Source: Candidatus Mesenet endosymbiont of Phosphuga atrata (GTDB lineage: Bacteria; Pseudomonadota; Alphaproteobacteria; Rickettsiales; Anaplasmataceae). Taken from it: a stretch of DNA of 64,000 nt. The translations under genes and the position numbers were made by a program. Positions 53,186-62,715 of this stretch are shown here, one piece after another (the first letter of the stretch is position 1; each line of letters begins with the position of its first letter). Below the pieces are notes generated by a model. That model searched no databases. It had not been told where the DNA came from and saw only the letters and a program-made list of their open reading frames with translations. Location: contig NZ_OZ026541.1 in NCBI RefSeq assembly GCF_964020175.1, positions 248,001 through 312,000 of the forward strand, read 5' to 3'.

Positions 53186-54376
53186 CTAAACGCAGCTTCT
53201 ATGATTACCACTTGTTTGCTCAACATTCGTATTATTTAAATGACTAGATACTCTCTCAGCAACAAGTTCTTTAGTCAATGATATGCAATCTCCGCGAACT
53301 AGAATGTCTTTAATACTCCAATCTATCTTCTTTTGCTTATCTGATATGTCATCGATCAGCGATAACATAAATGCGTTTGGTGAATTTCTATTAATAGACT
53401 GGCTTACAGAAACACCATTTGAACAACTAAAATTGATAAAGTCAAAAGGAAAGCTATCCTTAATTTCAATTGGATTATTTTTCGTTTTCATCCACATACT
53501 ATCTGCAGCTTTCCATGCTAACCAGTTTTTCGTACTCTTAGGAGGTAGATTTACATTTTCCGGCTTTTGCAGCAGAATTACAATTTGATTATCACCAAAA
53601 ACTTCCTTAGGAGACTTTGATTGGTTATTTTTAAGGTACGAAGGCATGTATATATTGGAAGAGTCAAGATTCAATTCAAATAAATTAACGCACTTTGCAT
53701 CACCTGCATCATGTATAAACTGAATAAGTTTAGTATGCTCATTATAATATAAGGAAGCTAAACTATGCTTAGCATTAGTAATTTTCGAATTTTCTGAAAT
53801 TTTACCACCAAAGGCCAAAGCAAGTGTATCATTACTATAGCTACTTAGGCTTATCGTTTTTTCAAAATCATTGATACTATAATATCGATCGTTCTCTATT
53901 ATTATGTTCTGATCTGCTATATTTTTATCTTGAGAACTTGAAGATACATAACCTTCATCCTCTTCTATTTTAACTGTATTTTCATTTTCAAGATCTTTAT
54001 CATAGCCTGGAGCATCAAAAAACTCATCTTCGTCAATTTTGTTTTCAGCTCCAAGCTTATCTGCAACACCATAATTTACCTGAGGTTCCTCACTTGCAAG
54101 AGATAAGCTATCAGGTTGCTCTTCTAATTTAGTTTTAAGTTCATCTGCAGCATCATTGTTTATTTGAGATTTCTCACCTGCAGGAGATGAGCCATCAGAT
54201 TGCTCTTTTAATTGGTTATGCTGTTGATCATCTTCCACTTCTGTAGTAATATTTTTATTATTACTATTTTGCTTTTGAAAAAAAGATTTAATCTTTGCAA
54301 TTAACGATAAATAAGAACTCTTTATCTTTGAAAGCATGTTTATAATTGGGTTATCTCTTTTTGTATTATTCTTCAT
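53186..54376 (-). CDS. Hypothetical protein with acidic disordered N-terminal half
   Basis: 396 residues. The first 45 residues are basic (SKIKSSYLSLIAKIKSFFQK), followed by an acidic, polar, repeat-containing stretch: two copies of an element of about 30 residues (EEPQVNYGVADKLGAE and EKSQINNDAADELKTK type). The C-terminal half appears folded (YYSINDFEKTISLSSYSNDT, NLPPKSTKNWLAWKAADSMW). A AGAGGAAA site precedes the ATG. No domain is recognised. It is divergent from fabI. Confidence 0.7.
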   Translation of the reverse strand: MKNNTKRDNPIINMLSKIKSSYLSLIAKIKSFFQKQNSNNKNITTEVEDDQQHNQLKEQSDGSSPAGEKSQINNDAADELKTKLEEQPDSLSLASEEPQVNYGVADKLGAENKIDEDEFFDAPGYDKDLENENTVKIEEDEGYVSSSSQDKNIADQNIIIENDRYYSINDFEKTISLSSYSNDTLALAFGGKISENSKITNAKHSLASLYYNEHTKLIQFIHDAGDAKCVNLFELNLDSSNIYMPSYLKNNQSKSPKEVFGDNQIVILLQKPENVNLPPKSTKNWLAWKAADSMWMKTKNNPIEIKDSFPFDFINFSCSNGVSVSQSINRNSPNAFMLSLIDDISDKQKKIDWSIKDILVRGDCISLTKELVAERVSSHLNNTNVEQTSGNHRSCV

Positions 54377-54540
54377 AAATATTTTTCCTCTACTTTTTAA
54401 ATAGTAGTTGATTGGCTTAATATTGTCAAGATTTTAAGTATCTTAATAACTTTTTTATTAAATTTAACTTTAATTTATTATTGAAGTTGTCTATTTTTAT
54501 TATTTAGATAAAATGTAAATAATTTATCACTAAAGTTGCT

Positions 54541-55341
54541 GTGAACAGAATTGTGCAAGGAAAGAAGGGAATTATAACTGGAATTATAAACGAAAGATCG
54601 CTAGCGTTTGGCATCGCAAAGGAACTTGCAAAGCAAGGTGCAGAGTTGATAATAACTTATCCATCAGATAATGTGAAAGAGAAGGTATCTAAATTAATAG
54701 AAGAACATGACATAAATTGCCAATTAATTTTGCACTATGATGCTAAAGATGAAAAATCAATGGATAATATGTTTGCGGAAGTGAAAAAAAAATGGGAAAG
54801 CATCGATTTTCTTGTGCATGCTGTCGCCTTTTCTGATAAAAACGAACTAAATGGACCGTATATTAATACCTCCTTGGAAAATTTTCTCTCGGCAATGCAT
54901 ATTTCATGTTACTCATTTACAGCTCTAGCACGAGAAGCAGCAAAAATTATAAATCAAGAAGGAAGTTTGCTAACTCTGTCATACTACGGAGCCGAAAAAG
55001 TAATGCCAAATTACAATGTTATGGGCTTATGTAAAGCTGCACTTGAGGCAAGCGTGCGCTATTTGGCATGTGATTTAGGTCCAAAAAATATTAGAGTTAA
55101 CGCCATCTCGGCTGGCCCTATAAGAACACTTGCTTCTTCTGGAATAAAAGATTTTCACTATATTCAAAACTATAGCAGCAAAAGCTCACCTCTAAGGCGG
55201 AACGTGACAATAGAAGAGATAGGCAAAGCAGCTTTATTTTTACTGTCAAATCTCAGCAGTGGCATTACCGGAGAGATCTTACATGTAGATTCAGGCTATA
55301 ATGTTGTAGGAATGAAACCTATTGATGTTAATATTGATTAA
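54541..55341 (+). CDS. fabI: Enoyl-ACP reductase (NADH)
   Basis: 266 residues starting at GTG (54541), giving MNRIVQGKKGIITGIINERS. FabI reduces enoyl-ACP in the last step of fatty-acid elongation. Active-site Tyr and Lys are in SYYGAEKVMPNYNVMGLCKA, and the cofactor fold follows the FabI form (GIINERSLAFGIAKELAKQG) rather than the FabG form. The end HVDSGYNVVGM is typical. With fabG in the same window it shows a type II fatty-acid pathway. It converges with the gene at 55368. Confidence 0.95.
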   Translation: MNRIVQGKKGIITGIINERSLAFGIAKELAKQGAELIITYPSDNVKEKVSKLIEEHDINCQLILHYDAKDEKSMDNMFAEVKKKWESIDFLVHAVAFSDKNELNGPYINTSLENFLSAMHISCYSFTALAREAAKIINQEGSLLTLSYYGAEKVMPNYNVMGLCKAALEASVRYLACDLGPKNIRVNAISAGPIRTLASSGIKDFHYIQNYSSKSSPLRRNVTIEEIGKAALFLLSNLSSGITGEILHVDSGYNVVGMKPIDVNID

Positions 55342-55367
55342 ACTTGTTTCAAATTTGTATCTCCTAC

Positions 55368-56234
55368 TCATAGTTTAAAAGCTTTTCCTTCATCGATACC
55401 TGAAGATACACTAACACTTTTTTCTAAACATGTAGGATAAGTTATACTTCCTGCTAAATGACAAATCGCATCTCCAATATCTTGATTAAATCTAGCTTCT
55501 TTTGCTAAGCAGCATAATGCTTGAACGACACTACTAATATCTACTTTATGCTCAGAAACACTAGTTTTTATTTGTTCTAAACTACTTTTTACTCTATTAA
55601 GATCGTTGGAGTTTATTGCACTATAAATATCCTTAAAATGCTGCTTAAATTCTTTAAAGCCAGGACTGTCTTTTATAGGTAGAAGGTAGTATGGTTCAAT
55701 ATCTAAACTTGAATTACAATCATTTTTTAATCTTGTACAGTACTTCTTAATAGCTTCTATAGCTTCTTCTAAGTGTACGCGATCAGGCCCACTCTCCTTC
55801 TTTAATGCCAATTCTAGATGTATAACATTAATAAATTCAATGGAAATATCGTACCTCTCTGAGTTTGATACAGCTTCTAATAAGTATGGTAATACACCCA
55901 ATAAAGCCAATGATATAAAATCTTCACGCAAAGATTTTTTAATGTTATGTACAATGCGGTGAGAGCCAAAGTAATTATTATACAAAAAATTACTTGGAAC
56001 ATATTTCATAAAAAAATCTATTATATCATGCAAATCACTTTTTAGACATAGATCTCGAAGTACAGATTCACTAAATATTAATTTGTACACTTGATTATCG
56101 ATTGGTTTTAACTTCTCATGAGAAATTAATTCTCTCACTTTATTATAATCATTGTCATTAATAGCTTTTCTTAATTGATTATTCAATTCGTTATTTGGTA
56201 GCTCATCAATACTCTGACATTCAGTAGAAAGCAT
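55368..56234 (-). CDS. Hypothetical protein, paralogue of 56527-57417
   Basis: 288 residues with AGAGGAAAG before the ATG. Helical throughout, no membrane segment. The last 115 residues (from IEPYYLLPIKDSPGFKEFKQ to ARFNQDIGDAICHLAGSITY) are nearly identical to those of its neighbour, while the first 170 are only distantly similar (the block QVYKLIFSESVLRDLC against DIYDLMLSEHSLFSEI). The pair arose by tandem duplication, together with the terminase 3' end lying between them. Function unknown. Confidence 0.65.
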   Translation of the reverse strand: MLSTECQSIDELPNNELNNQLRKAINDNDYNKVRELISHEKLKPIDNQVYKLIFSESVLRDLCLKSDLHDIIDFFMKYVPSNFLYNNYFGSHRIVHNIKKSLREDFISLALLGVLPYLLEAVSNSERYDISIEFINVIHLELALKKESGPDRVHLEEAIEAIKKYCTRLKNDCNSSLDIEPYYLLPIKDSPGFKEFKQHFKDIYSAINSNDLNRVKSSLEQIKTSVSEHKVDISSVVQALCCLAKEARFNQDIGDAICHLAGSITYPTCLEKSVSVSSGIDEGKAFKL

Positions 56235-56339
56235 CTTTCCTCTATATATTATAAATTACTATATTAATATATAATATTATTATATTAAAATGTCAATATT
56301 TATTCTTCTATTGCTTCATAACTGAACATATCTGCACAA

Positions 56340-56505
56340 TCAAAAACATGTTATTTTAGGTTTTTTATATATATTACTTTGTCCCCAATTTAGATATTGA
56401 GTTATGCTATCTACTTGGTCGTCATACTGAACTTTTGGAAACATAAAAAGCTCATATTCAAAATCACTAAGCCAAGCAGCACTATGGGGAAGAAAAACAC
56501 GACCT
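56340..56505 (-). pseudogene. Duplicated 3' fragment of the phage terminase gene
   Basis: The minus strand reads GRVFLPHSAAWLSDFEYELF, continues with MFPKVQYDDQVDSITQYLNW, and ends KPKITCF. This repeats the end of the terminase at 57533 (GRVFLPHSAVWLSDFEYELF; KIVCF). About 55 codons remain and the upstream part is missing. It lies between the two paralogous hypothetical genes, as expected if one tandem duplication unit carried both. Confidence 0.75.
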
Positions 56506-56526
56506 GATGTTTTTTTATCTATTAAA

Positions 56527-57417
56527 CTAACATAAATTGAGCACTTCACTAGTACCTGAAAATACACTAACACTTTTTTCTAAACATGTAGGATAAGTTA
56601 TACTTCCTGCTAAATGACAAATAGCGTCTCCAATATCTTGATTAAATCTAGCTTCTTTTGCTAAGCAGCATAATGCTTGAACAACACTATTAATATCTAC
56701 CTCATACTTAAAAATATTTGTTTCCAGTTGTTTCAAGCTATTTTTTACTTTATCAAGATTGTTGGAGTTTATTGCACTATAGATATCTTTAAAATACTGC
56801 TTAAATTCTTTAAAGCCAGGACTGTCTTTTATAGGTAAGAGATAGTGTGGTTCAATATCATAATCTCCATTAGTATTTATCGTACAATAATTTTTAATAG
56901 CCTCTTCTACGCTGTCTTTAAAATCTACTTCTACATCAAAAACATAAGTCTTTGATATGAAAAGACCATCTTTTGATGAATGTGAAATTACCTCAAGAAA
57001 ATTTGATATGAGCTCTGGCGCGTATGTAAATATGTTACCAATAATTCCTTCCCTGTATACAGCAGAACCCACCTCTGTTTCTTCGGTTTGGTAAGTTAAA
57101 AGATTATATGGAGCATTTTTTACAGCAGCAATACATACATCTTTTAATTCATTATCTGCTAATATCTCAGAAAACAGAGAGTGTTCGCTTAACATGAGAT
57201 CATAAATGTCACTATCAATAATTCCATGCTTGATACCATCAAGTATTAAGTTTTTTACTATCTTAAAATGTTCTTCCGAGTTTTGAGCACAATGACTATT
57301 AAAAGCATATTCCCTCTCATAATCACCATCTCTGATTACTTTTAGCTCGTGCTTTAATTTATATTTTTGTAGTTCTAGATATTCATTTTGAGATATGGTT
57401 ACGTAATTTTTTTTCAA
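56527..57417 (-). CDS. Hypothetical protein, paralogue of 55368-56234
   Basis: 296 residues; the frame starts at a TTG (57417), giving MKKNYVTISQNEYLELQKYK, with AAGAGGTAA too far upstream to be sure, so the start is uncertain. Helical, charged, no known domain. The C-terminal 115 residues match the neighbour gene almost exactly up to SVSVFSG, then diverge for the last eight codons (TSEVLNLC), where the sequence passes into the duplication junction. Lies directly after the terminase gene. Confidence 0.6.
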   Translation of the reverse strand: MKKNYVTISQNEYLELQKYKLKHELKVIRDGDYEREYAFNSHCAQNSEEHFKIVKNLILDGIKHGIIDSDIYDLMLSEHSLFSEILADNELKDVCIAAVKNAPYNLLTYQTEETEVGSAVYREGIIGNIFTYAPELISNFLEVISHSSKDGLFISKTYVFDVEVDFKDSVEEAIKNYCTINTNGDYDIEPHYLLPIKDSPGFKEFKQYFKDIYSAINSNNLDKVKNSLKQLETNIFKYEVDINSVVQALCCLAKEARFNQDIGDAICHLAGSITYPTCLEKSVSVFSGTSEVLNLC

Positions 57418-57532
57418 TTTTTGTGATTTTAAATATTTACCTCTTATCGAGCGTGCATAATTTTTGTTTCTAGGTATGATAAAACCATTATCGATAATAT
57501 ACTAATATTAGTATAATAATTTTTCTAAGAAA

Positions 57533-58886
57533 TCAAAAACACACAATTTTTGGAATGTTATGCGTAGAGCTGCAAACCCAATTTAGATATTGAGTCATAC
57601 TATCCACTTGGTCATCATACCGAACTTTTGGAAACATAAAGAGCTCATATTCAAAATCACTAAGCCAAACAGCGCTATGGGGAAGAAAAACACGACCAGC
57701 TTCTATGAGTGGAACAGTTTGATGGAAACGAGTAATTTTATTTGCAGACGGTGTTATCTTAATAATAGGTAAAATACTGCAGGCTTTAAGCTCTTGTATT
57801 AACTGCTGACCGCTAGCCTTAGCTTCAATTAAAATTGCATGAGGCTGCCATCGCTTAGCTAAAAATAGCACTTGCTGTTTTAAGCTTGGATATTCTAATT
57901 TTGCTCTGTATGAATCAAGCAGATAGAACATATTATCTACTTTAACCCAGGTAGTGCATGCACTGAAATTTTTATCCTGCGAATTTGCAGTATCCCAACT
58001 TTGAGTAACGTAAGATAAGTCACTTGGATAATCCCGGTAACGTTTTATCCATTCTTGTTTGATTTGACATTCAGATAATGGGTGTTGTTGATACTGTGCC
58101 GCAAAGGCATACGTACCAAGCTCTACTTTGATCTGCTCAACATCTTTTTTTTCTACGGGAAGAAGCAACTCTCCTTTTTCCCTAACATATAAAACATCCC
58201 TCATTTGTGAGTAAATAGTTTGTTTTTCCTCAGCAATCATTGGCAAGCATAAATGATGCCAGCCTGGTTTTTCAAGTAAAATGCCCAGTTAAATCATCAG
58301 GATGGAGTCTGTGCATCACTACAACTATAACTCCCGTTTTTCTATCATTTAGCCGAGTGGCAAAAGTCTGATCAAACCATGCATTAGCACGGCTTCTCAT
58401 CCTCTCACTTGTAGCTTGCATTGGAGTTAAGGGGTCATCGACTATTAAAAAATCACCCCCTTCTCCAGTTAAAGTACCCCCAACTGAAGTGGCGAATCTA
58501 AACCCCATCTTGGTTGTTTGAAATTTATATTGAGTGTCTTGTGCGAGTTTGGTTTCTGGAAATAACTCGCTATACCAATCAGATTGCAATATGCACCTGG
58601 TATCAAGCGAGTGTTTTAAGCTGAGAATTTGTGAATAACTAGCAACGATTATTCTAGCTGTGGGCTGTAGTCCTAAAATCCACGCAGGCCAAGCAACGCT
58701 AATACAAATTGACTTCATTGATCTTGGCGGCATGTTGACAATAATGCGCGTTACTTTACCACTAAAGGCAGCTTGTAATACATCAGCAATGATTTTAATA
58801 TGCCAGGCATTATAATATTTATACCCTGGCGATACCGTATCAAAGCACAGTTCAATAAAATTGATCAATAATTTGGTATTTTGCAC
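57533..58886 (-). pseudogene. Phage terminase large subunit, single frameshift
   Basis: Two frames (58272-58886 and 57533-58246) form one protein of about 450 residues. The ATPase part has a Walker A variant NMPPRSMKSICIS, RIIVASYSQILS, GEGGDFLIVDDPL (Walker B) and VVVMHRLHPDDLTG; the nuclease part has QSWDTANSQDKNFSACTTWV with the first Asp and RYDDQVDSMTQYLN at the end. The frame breaks in a run of four T (near 58276-58281): removing one T restores HLLEKPGWHH. The protein resembles the TIGR01630-type phage terminase, not the GpA type of WO. No portal or capsid gene lies nearby. Confidence 0.75.
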
Positions 58887-59407
58887 CTACTTAGATTTTT
58901 CATAAAACATGAGAAAAAGAATTAAAAGATAAAAGGGAATTGAAAAAAGATGTTATAAAATAGATTTTAGAATAAGATTAGATATATTGTGTTGATTTTT
59001 TAATCGACCTATTGTTGATTTAGTGCCAATCTGGAGAAAAAGCACGTGTACAACATCAGAGAGAGGAGCGTTTTTAGCCCTTTTCACGGATTCCCACCAT
59101 GAGAGGACTACCAATTGATAATTGGAAGCGCTATAGTCGTATGTTTTAAAGCATACGACCACAAAGGTATCAATCTTGTTTTAAGAAAAAATCTTAAAAT
59201 AGCTAAAACTATTCAGTAGGTCGCCAAAGATCCTATTCAGTATATTCAGATCTTTTTTTCCTATACATCTGCCACTTTAAAGGCCGCCTCTACAGCCTCA
59301 ATCTCTCCAGATTGGCATTCTCTTTATATCATATACATTCACAACCATGGAAGCAGAAAATTTCAAATATTTTTTAATTTTCCATATTTTAGAAATAAGT
59401 TTATTTT
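58887..59407. other. Intergenic region with structured DNA
   Basis: About 520 bases without a supported gene. It contains two hairpins (59111-59125, CCAATT/AATTGG with a 3-base loop; 59136-59159, GTCGTATG/CATACGAC) and a 13-bp inverted repeat, GCCAATCTGGAGA at 59025 and its complement at 59304. The composition from 59020 to 59160 is less A+T rich than the surroundings. A structured RNA is possible; the 69-codon frame across it (58953-59162) shows no ribosome site or domain. Confidence 0.4.
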
Positions 59408-59914
59408 CTACCTGCTATGCTTTTGCGTTAAACTTTTCACTTGAGGATCAGTTACTTGTGATGATTGAAGTTGATCACGTTGAGCAAGTAGTATACCAGT
59501 AAATTTTTGAATTAGAGATTCTTCTGATGGACGAAGCGCACGAAAAGAATACCATGTTCCAAAAGGATGCTGCATTCTTTTAACAATATCCATATCTAAT
59601 ATTTTATTACGAATATTTCCTTCATTTAGCCCTAAAAGAAATTCTTTATATTCTTCCAAGCACCTCTCTTTCATTGATTCAATACTCTCTTCACTAATCG
59701 AAGAATTCTCAAAAAAAATTCTAGCAAATCTCATTGCCACTAATGCGTCTGAATTAAAATTTTCTACAATTTTATCGCTTAATTTAGATACAATTAATAA
59801 CTCTATTTGTAGTAGCGAATGCGCAAACTTTGTTTTATGTTCTTCAAACGCTTCTATTTTTTTAATTGCCTCTTCAGGATCTTCATGTATATCAAACATA
59901 TAATAATTATGCAT
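59408..59914 (-). CDS. Hypothetical protein
   Basis: 168 residues from the ATG at 59914, chosen because GGAGGT lies five bases upstream; four codons more are open. Starts MHNYYMFDIHEDPEEAIKKI, is mainly helical and acidic in the first half, with a basic, Gln/Ser-rich end (LQSSQVTDPQVKSLTQKHSR). No membrane segment or known domain. It is divergent from coxC with about 130 bases between them. Confidence 0.65.
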   Translation of the reverse strand: MHNYYMFDIHEDPEEAIKKIEAFEEHKTKFAHSLLQIELLIVSKLSDKIVENFNSDALVAMRFARIFFENSSISEESIESMKERCLEEYKEFLLGLNEGNIRNKILDMDIVKRMQHPFGTWYSFRALRPSEESLIQKFTGILLAQRDQLQSSQVTDPQVKSLTQKHSR

Positions 59915-60045
59915 TACAACCTCCATGTATATTTAAGAAAATGTTATCCATAATTGGTATACTTGGTCAATAGTAAATTTTAAACTCGTTAAAATTGACA
60001 ATATCTTACTAACCTTTACACTTTAAAGCGGTTTACAAGAAAAAA

Positions 60046-60864
60046 ATGAAGCATCACGAGTATCACTTATTAAACCCAAGCCCATGGCCACTGAGCATAT
60101 CTGGTTCAATACTAATATTTATGCTAGGTTTAACCACAACTTTGCATAAGTGGCAATTCGGTGGAGCTACTTTAATAGTAGGGCTAATGCTTTTAGCAAC
60201 AGTTTTATACTTTTGGTGGAAAGATGTAATTAAAGAAGGAATAGTGGATAAAGCCCATACTGATCCTGTAAGGAGGGGTTTTAAAATAGGTATGGCAGTT
60301 CTAATTATATCAGAAATAATGTTTTTTGTGGCATTTTTTTGGTCATTCTTTAGAGCATGGTTAGATCCAGTATACGTTTTTGCCGATCTGTCACCTATAA
60401 AAAGGCTAGCCTGGCCGCCGGAAGGAATAGTAACTCCTGATCCATGGTCAATACCATTTATGAATACTCTAATTCTTTTACTTTCGGGTACAACTATCAA
60501 TGCTTCTCATCACTACCTGTTAAAAAATGAGCAAAAAAGCATGATAAAAATGTTGGGTATTACCATTTTGCTCGGAATGTTGTTTGTTGCTGTGCAGGGG
60601 ATAGAATATTATGAAGCAAAGTTTTCATTAAAAGAAGCAGGGGAACATTTGATATACTCATCCAATTTCTATATGATGACAGGTTTTCACTGTGTGCATG
60701 TTATAGTTGGTATTATTTTTTTAATTGTTTGTTGGTTTAGAGCGAAAAAAGCTCATTTTACATCTCAGCACCACGTGTGTTTTGAATTTGCTGCATGGTA
60801 TTGGCACTTTGTTGATATAGTGTGGATCTTATTATTTGTTTTTTTGTACTGGCTTAGTATATAA
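60046..60864 (+). CDS. coxC: Cytochrome c oxidase subunit III
   Basis: 272 residues with seven hydrophobic helices. Typical segments: HHEYHLLNPSPWPLSISGSI at the start, MAVLIISEIMFFVAFFWSFF with the conserved Glu, NTLILLLSGTTINASHHYLL, FYMMTGFHCVHVIVGIIFLI, and the end FEFAAWYWHFVDIVWILLF. Subunit III belongs to the aa3 oxidase in the inner membrane and supports its proton pumping and stability. Subunits I and II are not in this window. ruvC begins at its very end, so the two are coupled. Confidence 0.96.
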   Translation: MKHHEYHLLNPSPWPLSISGSILIFMLGLTTTLHKWQFGGATLIVGLMLLATVLYFWWKDVIKEGIVDKAHTDPVRRGFKIGMAVLIISEIMFFVAFFWSFFRAWLDPVYVFADLSPIKRLAWPPEGIVTPDPWSIPFMNTLILLLSGTTINASHHYLLKNEQKSMIKMLGITILLGMLFVAVQGIEYYEAKFSLKEAGEHLIYSSNFYMMTGFHCVHVIVGIIFLIVCWFRAKKAHFTSQHHVCFEFAAWYWHFVDIVWILLFVFLYWLSI

Positions 60865-60868
60865 AATT

Positions 60869-61345
60869 TTGAGAAAAATTATAGGAATAGATCCTGGCAT
60901 AAGGAATACAGGCTGGAGTGTAATAACTTTAGAAGAAAAAAATTATAATATTAAACTGATAGGAAATGGTTCTATTTCAATAGATAGTAGGCTTAACACT
61001 AATGATCGATTGTTTAAGCTCTTCTGCAAGTTAAATAAAATAATTCAAGACTTCTCCCCCAATGAAGCTGCAATTGAGGAAATTTTTATAAACAAAAACC
61101 CTAAATCTTCAGTTACTTTGTGTTATGCCAGAGGAGTGGCACTCCTTTCATTAACAGTGGCAAAATTAAGTATAACTGAATATAAAGCAAACTTTGTTAA
61201 AAAAAGCATTACGGGAAATGGCCATGCCGATAAAACACAGGTAATGTATATGGTTAAACAAATAACACAAAATTCAGATATAAAATGCCATAATAGTTCT
61301 GACGCCACAGCAGTTGCAATTTGCCATGCTTATAGTAAGAGCTAG
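60869..61345 (+). CDS. ruvC: Holliday junction resolvase RuvC
   Basis: 158 residues from a TTG at 60869, four bases after the coxC stop; the frame is open 11 codons further into coxC to another TTG, but those codons do not look like RuvC. Catalytic acids: Asp8 in KIIGIDPGIRNTGWSV, Glu in AAIEEIFINKNPKSS, and Asp near the end in NSSDATAVAICHAY. RuvC cuts Holliday junctions made by RuvAB. No strong ribosome site is seen, fitting coupling to coxC. Length is close to the usual 160-180. Confidence 0.92.
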   Translation: MRKIIGIDPGIRNTGWSVITLEEKNYNIKLIGNGSISIDSRLNTNDRLFKLFCKLNKIIQDFSPNEAAIEEIFINKNPKSSVTLCYARGVALLSLTVAKLSITEYKANFVKKSITGNGHADKTQVMYMVKQITQNSDIKCHNSSDATAVAICHAYSKS

Positions 61346-61383
61346 TTTTTTTATAAACTATTTTATGATCTACCAAGTTTTAT

Positions 61384-62568
61384 TTAACCTATAGCAGAAG
61401 CTTGCTGAATAGAACCTTCAACCTGTGCTGCTTCAAGTGATGGACTTGCTTTCTCACCTGAAGGTGGTTGTGTATGTACCTGTGCTTGTGTTCTCTTAGG
61501 TGAAGAATTTTCCCTTACTGCATTTGCTACCTTACTCGCATCTCCATCAGAAATTTCTATTCCTCCATTGGTAGAAGTGCTTGGCTGGTTTAATAGAGGT
61601 TGCGTGTCTTTTGCAGGAGGTGTGCCTTCTTCTTGTCCTTTTTCACCAGTGTAATACTGGCCACTACAACATACTTTATTCCAACAATAGTAAATCATAA
61701 AAGGTATAATTATCAATGAAAACCCTACAAGACATGCTACCACTGCAGTAGCTGCAATATGGCCTGCATCAGCATCTTGCCTAGGTCTACTAGTAGTGGT
61801 GCTAAGGGTAGCATTGGTGATGGAGGTCTTAGTACTATTACAGCCTATTGTTGGGGTGGTGCCACTGTTTGTAGTGGAATTAATATAGGTAATGGATTCA
61901 TCAGTTCTACATATAGAGTGAAGGCTATCGGTCGATGATTGTATATATTCTATAAACTTTTTTTTATTAAAACGACAAACACCATTCTCTCCAGCTTTAT
62001 TGTTATTTTTTAAAAATATACTGTCAAATGTAGATTTAGCTATGGATTTTAAATACACCTTTTCATTATTACGATATTCTAGCTTCTCAGTTTCTTGATA
62101 ATCAGTAGCGTTTTTAATATCCCAACTATTACTAGCTAATTTTAAACTACCAATCTTAATGCAAGCTGCATCGTTTCCACAGTCTTGCTTATGAGTTGAA
62201 AGCTCGAGGATCTTACGCCTTCCGTTATTATCACTATTTGCCTCAGCAATAATAAAGCCACCAATAGTTGCAAATTCATGTTCTTGTCCTGAGCTTATTT
62301 TTATTAGACTTAACTCATTCTCAAACCCCTCTAAAGCTTCCGTAAAAGTAGAATTAGCAAATCTAAGATATTCTTCTCTAGAAAATTTTGGCATTTGATC
62401 AGGCATTAAACCACTTCCTGGGCTCACAGTGCCAATTTCCTTTAGTGCATCAGTGATGTTTTGAGTTTTACTTTTTATTGAGCTAAGCCATTTAGCTACT
62501 CTTTCCGCGTCCTGAGCACTATTCTTGTGTTCTAGAGAACGTTTTGTTGATATGTCATTTCCTGGCAT
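61384..62568 (-). CDS. Single-pass membrane protein with Thr-rich stalk
   Basis: 394 residues from the ATG at 62568, which follows GAGGTG at the right distance; an ATG six codons earlier is less well placed. Order: an N-terminal domain of about 245 residues without signal peptide, a short Thr/Ser stretch (TTPTIGCNST, TNATLSTTTSRPR), one membrane helix (IAATAVVACLVGFSLIIIPF, about 275-295), a Cys-rich juxtamembrane motif (YYCWNKVCCSG), and a polar, Pro-rich tail. The layout matches the larger protein at 29593. No homologue recognised; surface location inferred. Confidence 0.75.
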   Translation of the reverse strand: MPGNDISTKRSLEHKNSAQDAERVAKWLSSIKSKTQNITDALKEIGTVSPGSGLMPDQMPKFSREEYLRFANSTFTEALEGFENELSLIKISSGQEHEFATIGGFIIAEANSDNNGRRKILELSTHKQDCGNDAACIKIGSLKLASNSWDIKNATDYQETEKLEYRNNEKVYLKSIAKSTFDSIFLKNNNKAGENGVCRFNKKKFIEYIQSSTDSLHSICRTDESITYINSTTNSGTTPTIGCNSTKTSITNATLSTTTSRPRQDADAGHIAATAVVACLVGFSLIIIPFMIYYCWNKVCCSGQYYTGEKGQEEGTPPAKDTQPLLNQPSTSTNGGIEISDGDASKVANAVRENSSPKRTQAQVHTQPPSGEKASPSLEAAQVEGSIQQASAIG

Positions 62569-62715
62569 ATAGTACACCTCAATCAATCTATTAAAAATCG
62601 CATTACTAGAAATTAGTCTATAACTTCTACTTATACTAGAAAATAGTAATAATAAAACAACTATCGATTGTCAACTTTAAATTGAAAAATTTGTTAGAAA
62701 TTCTAGTAAAAAGAA

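Noticed and set aside
57533-58886. Terminase as part of the GTA cluster at 48.5 kb
   Set aside because: Its Walker A and overall form resemble TIGR01630-type phage terminases rather than the GTA g2 form, and it lies 8 kb away.
58953-59162. 69-codon minus-strand frame
   Set aside because: Runs across hairpins, lacks a ribosome site and has no recognisable protein pattern.
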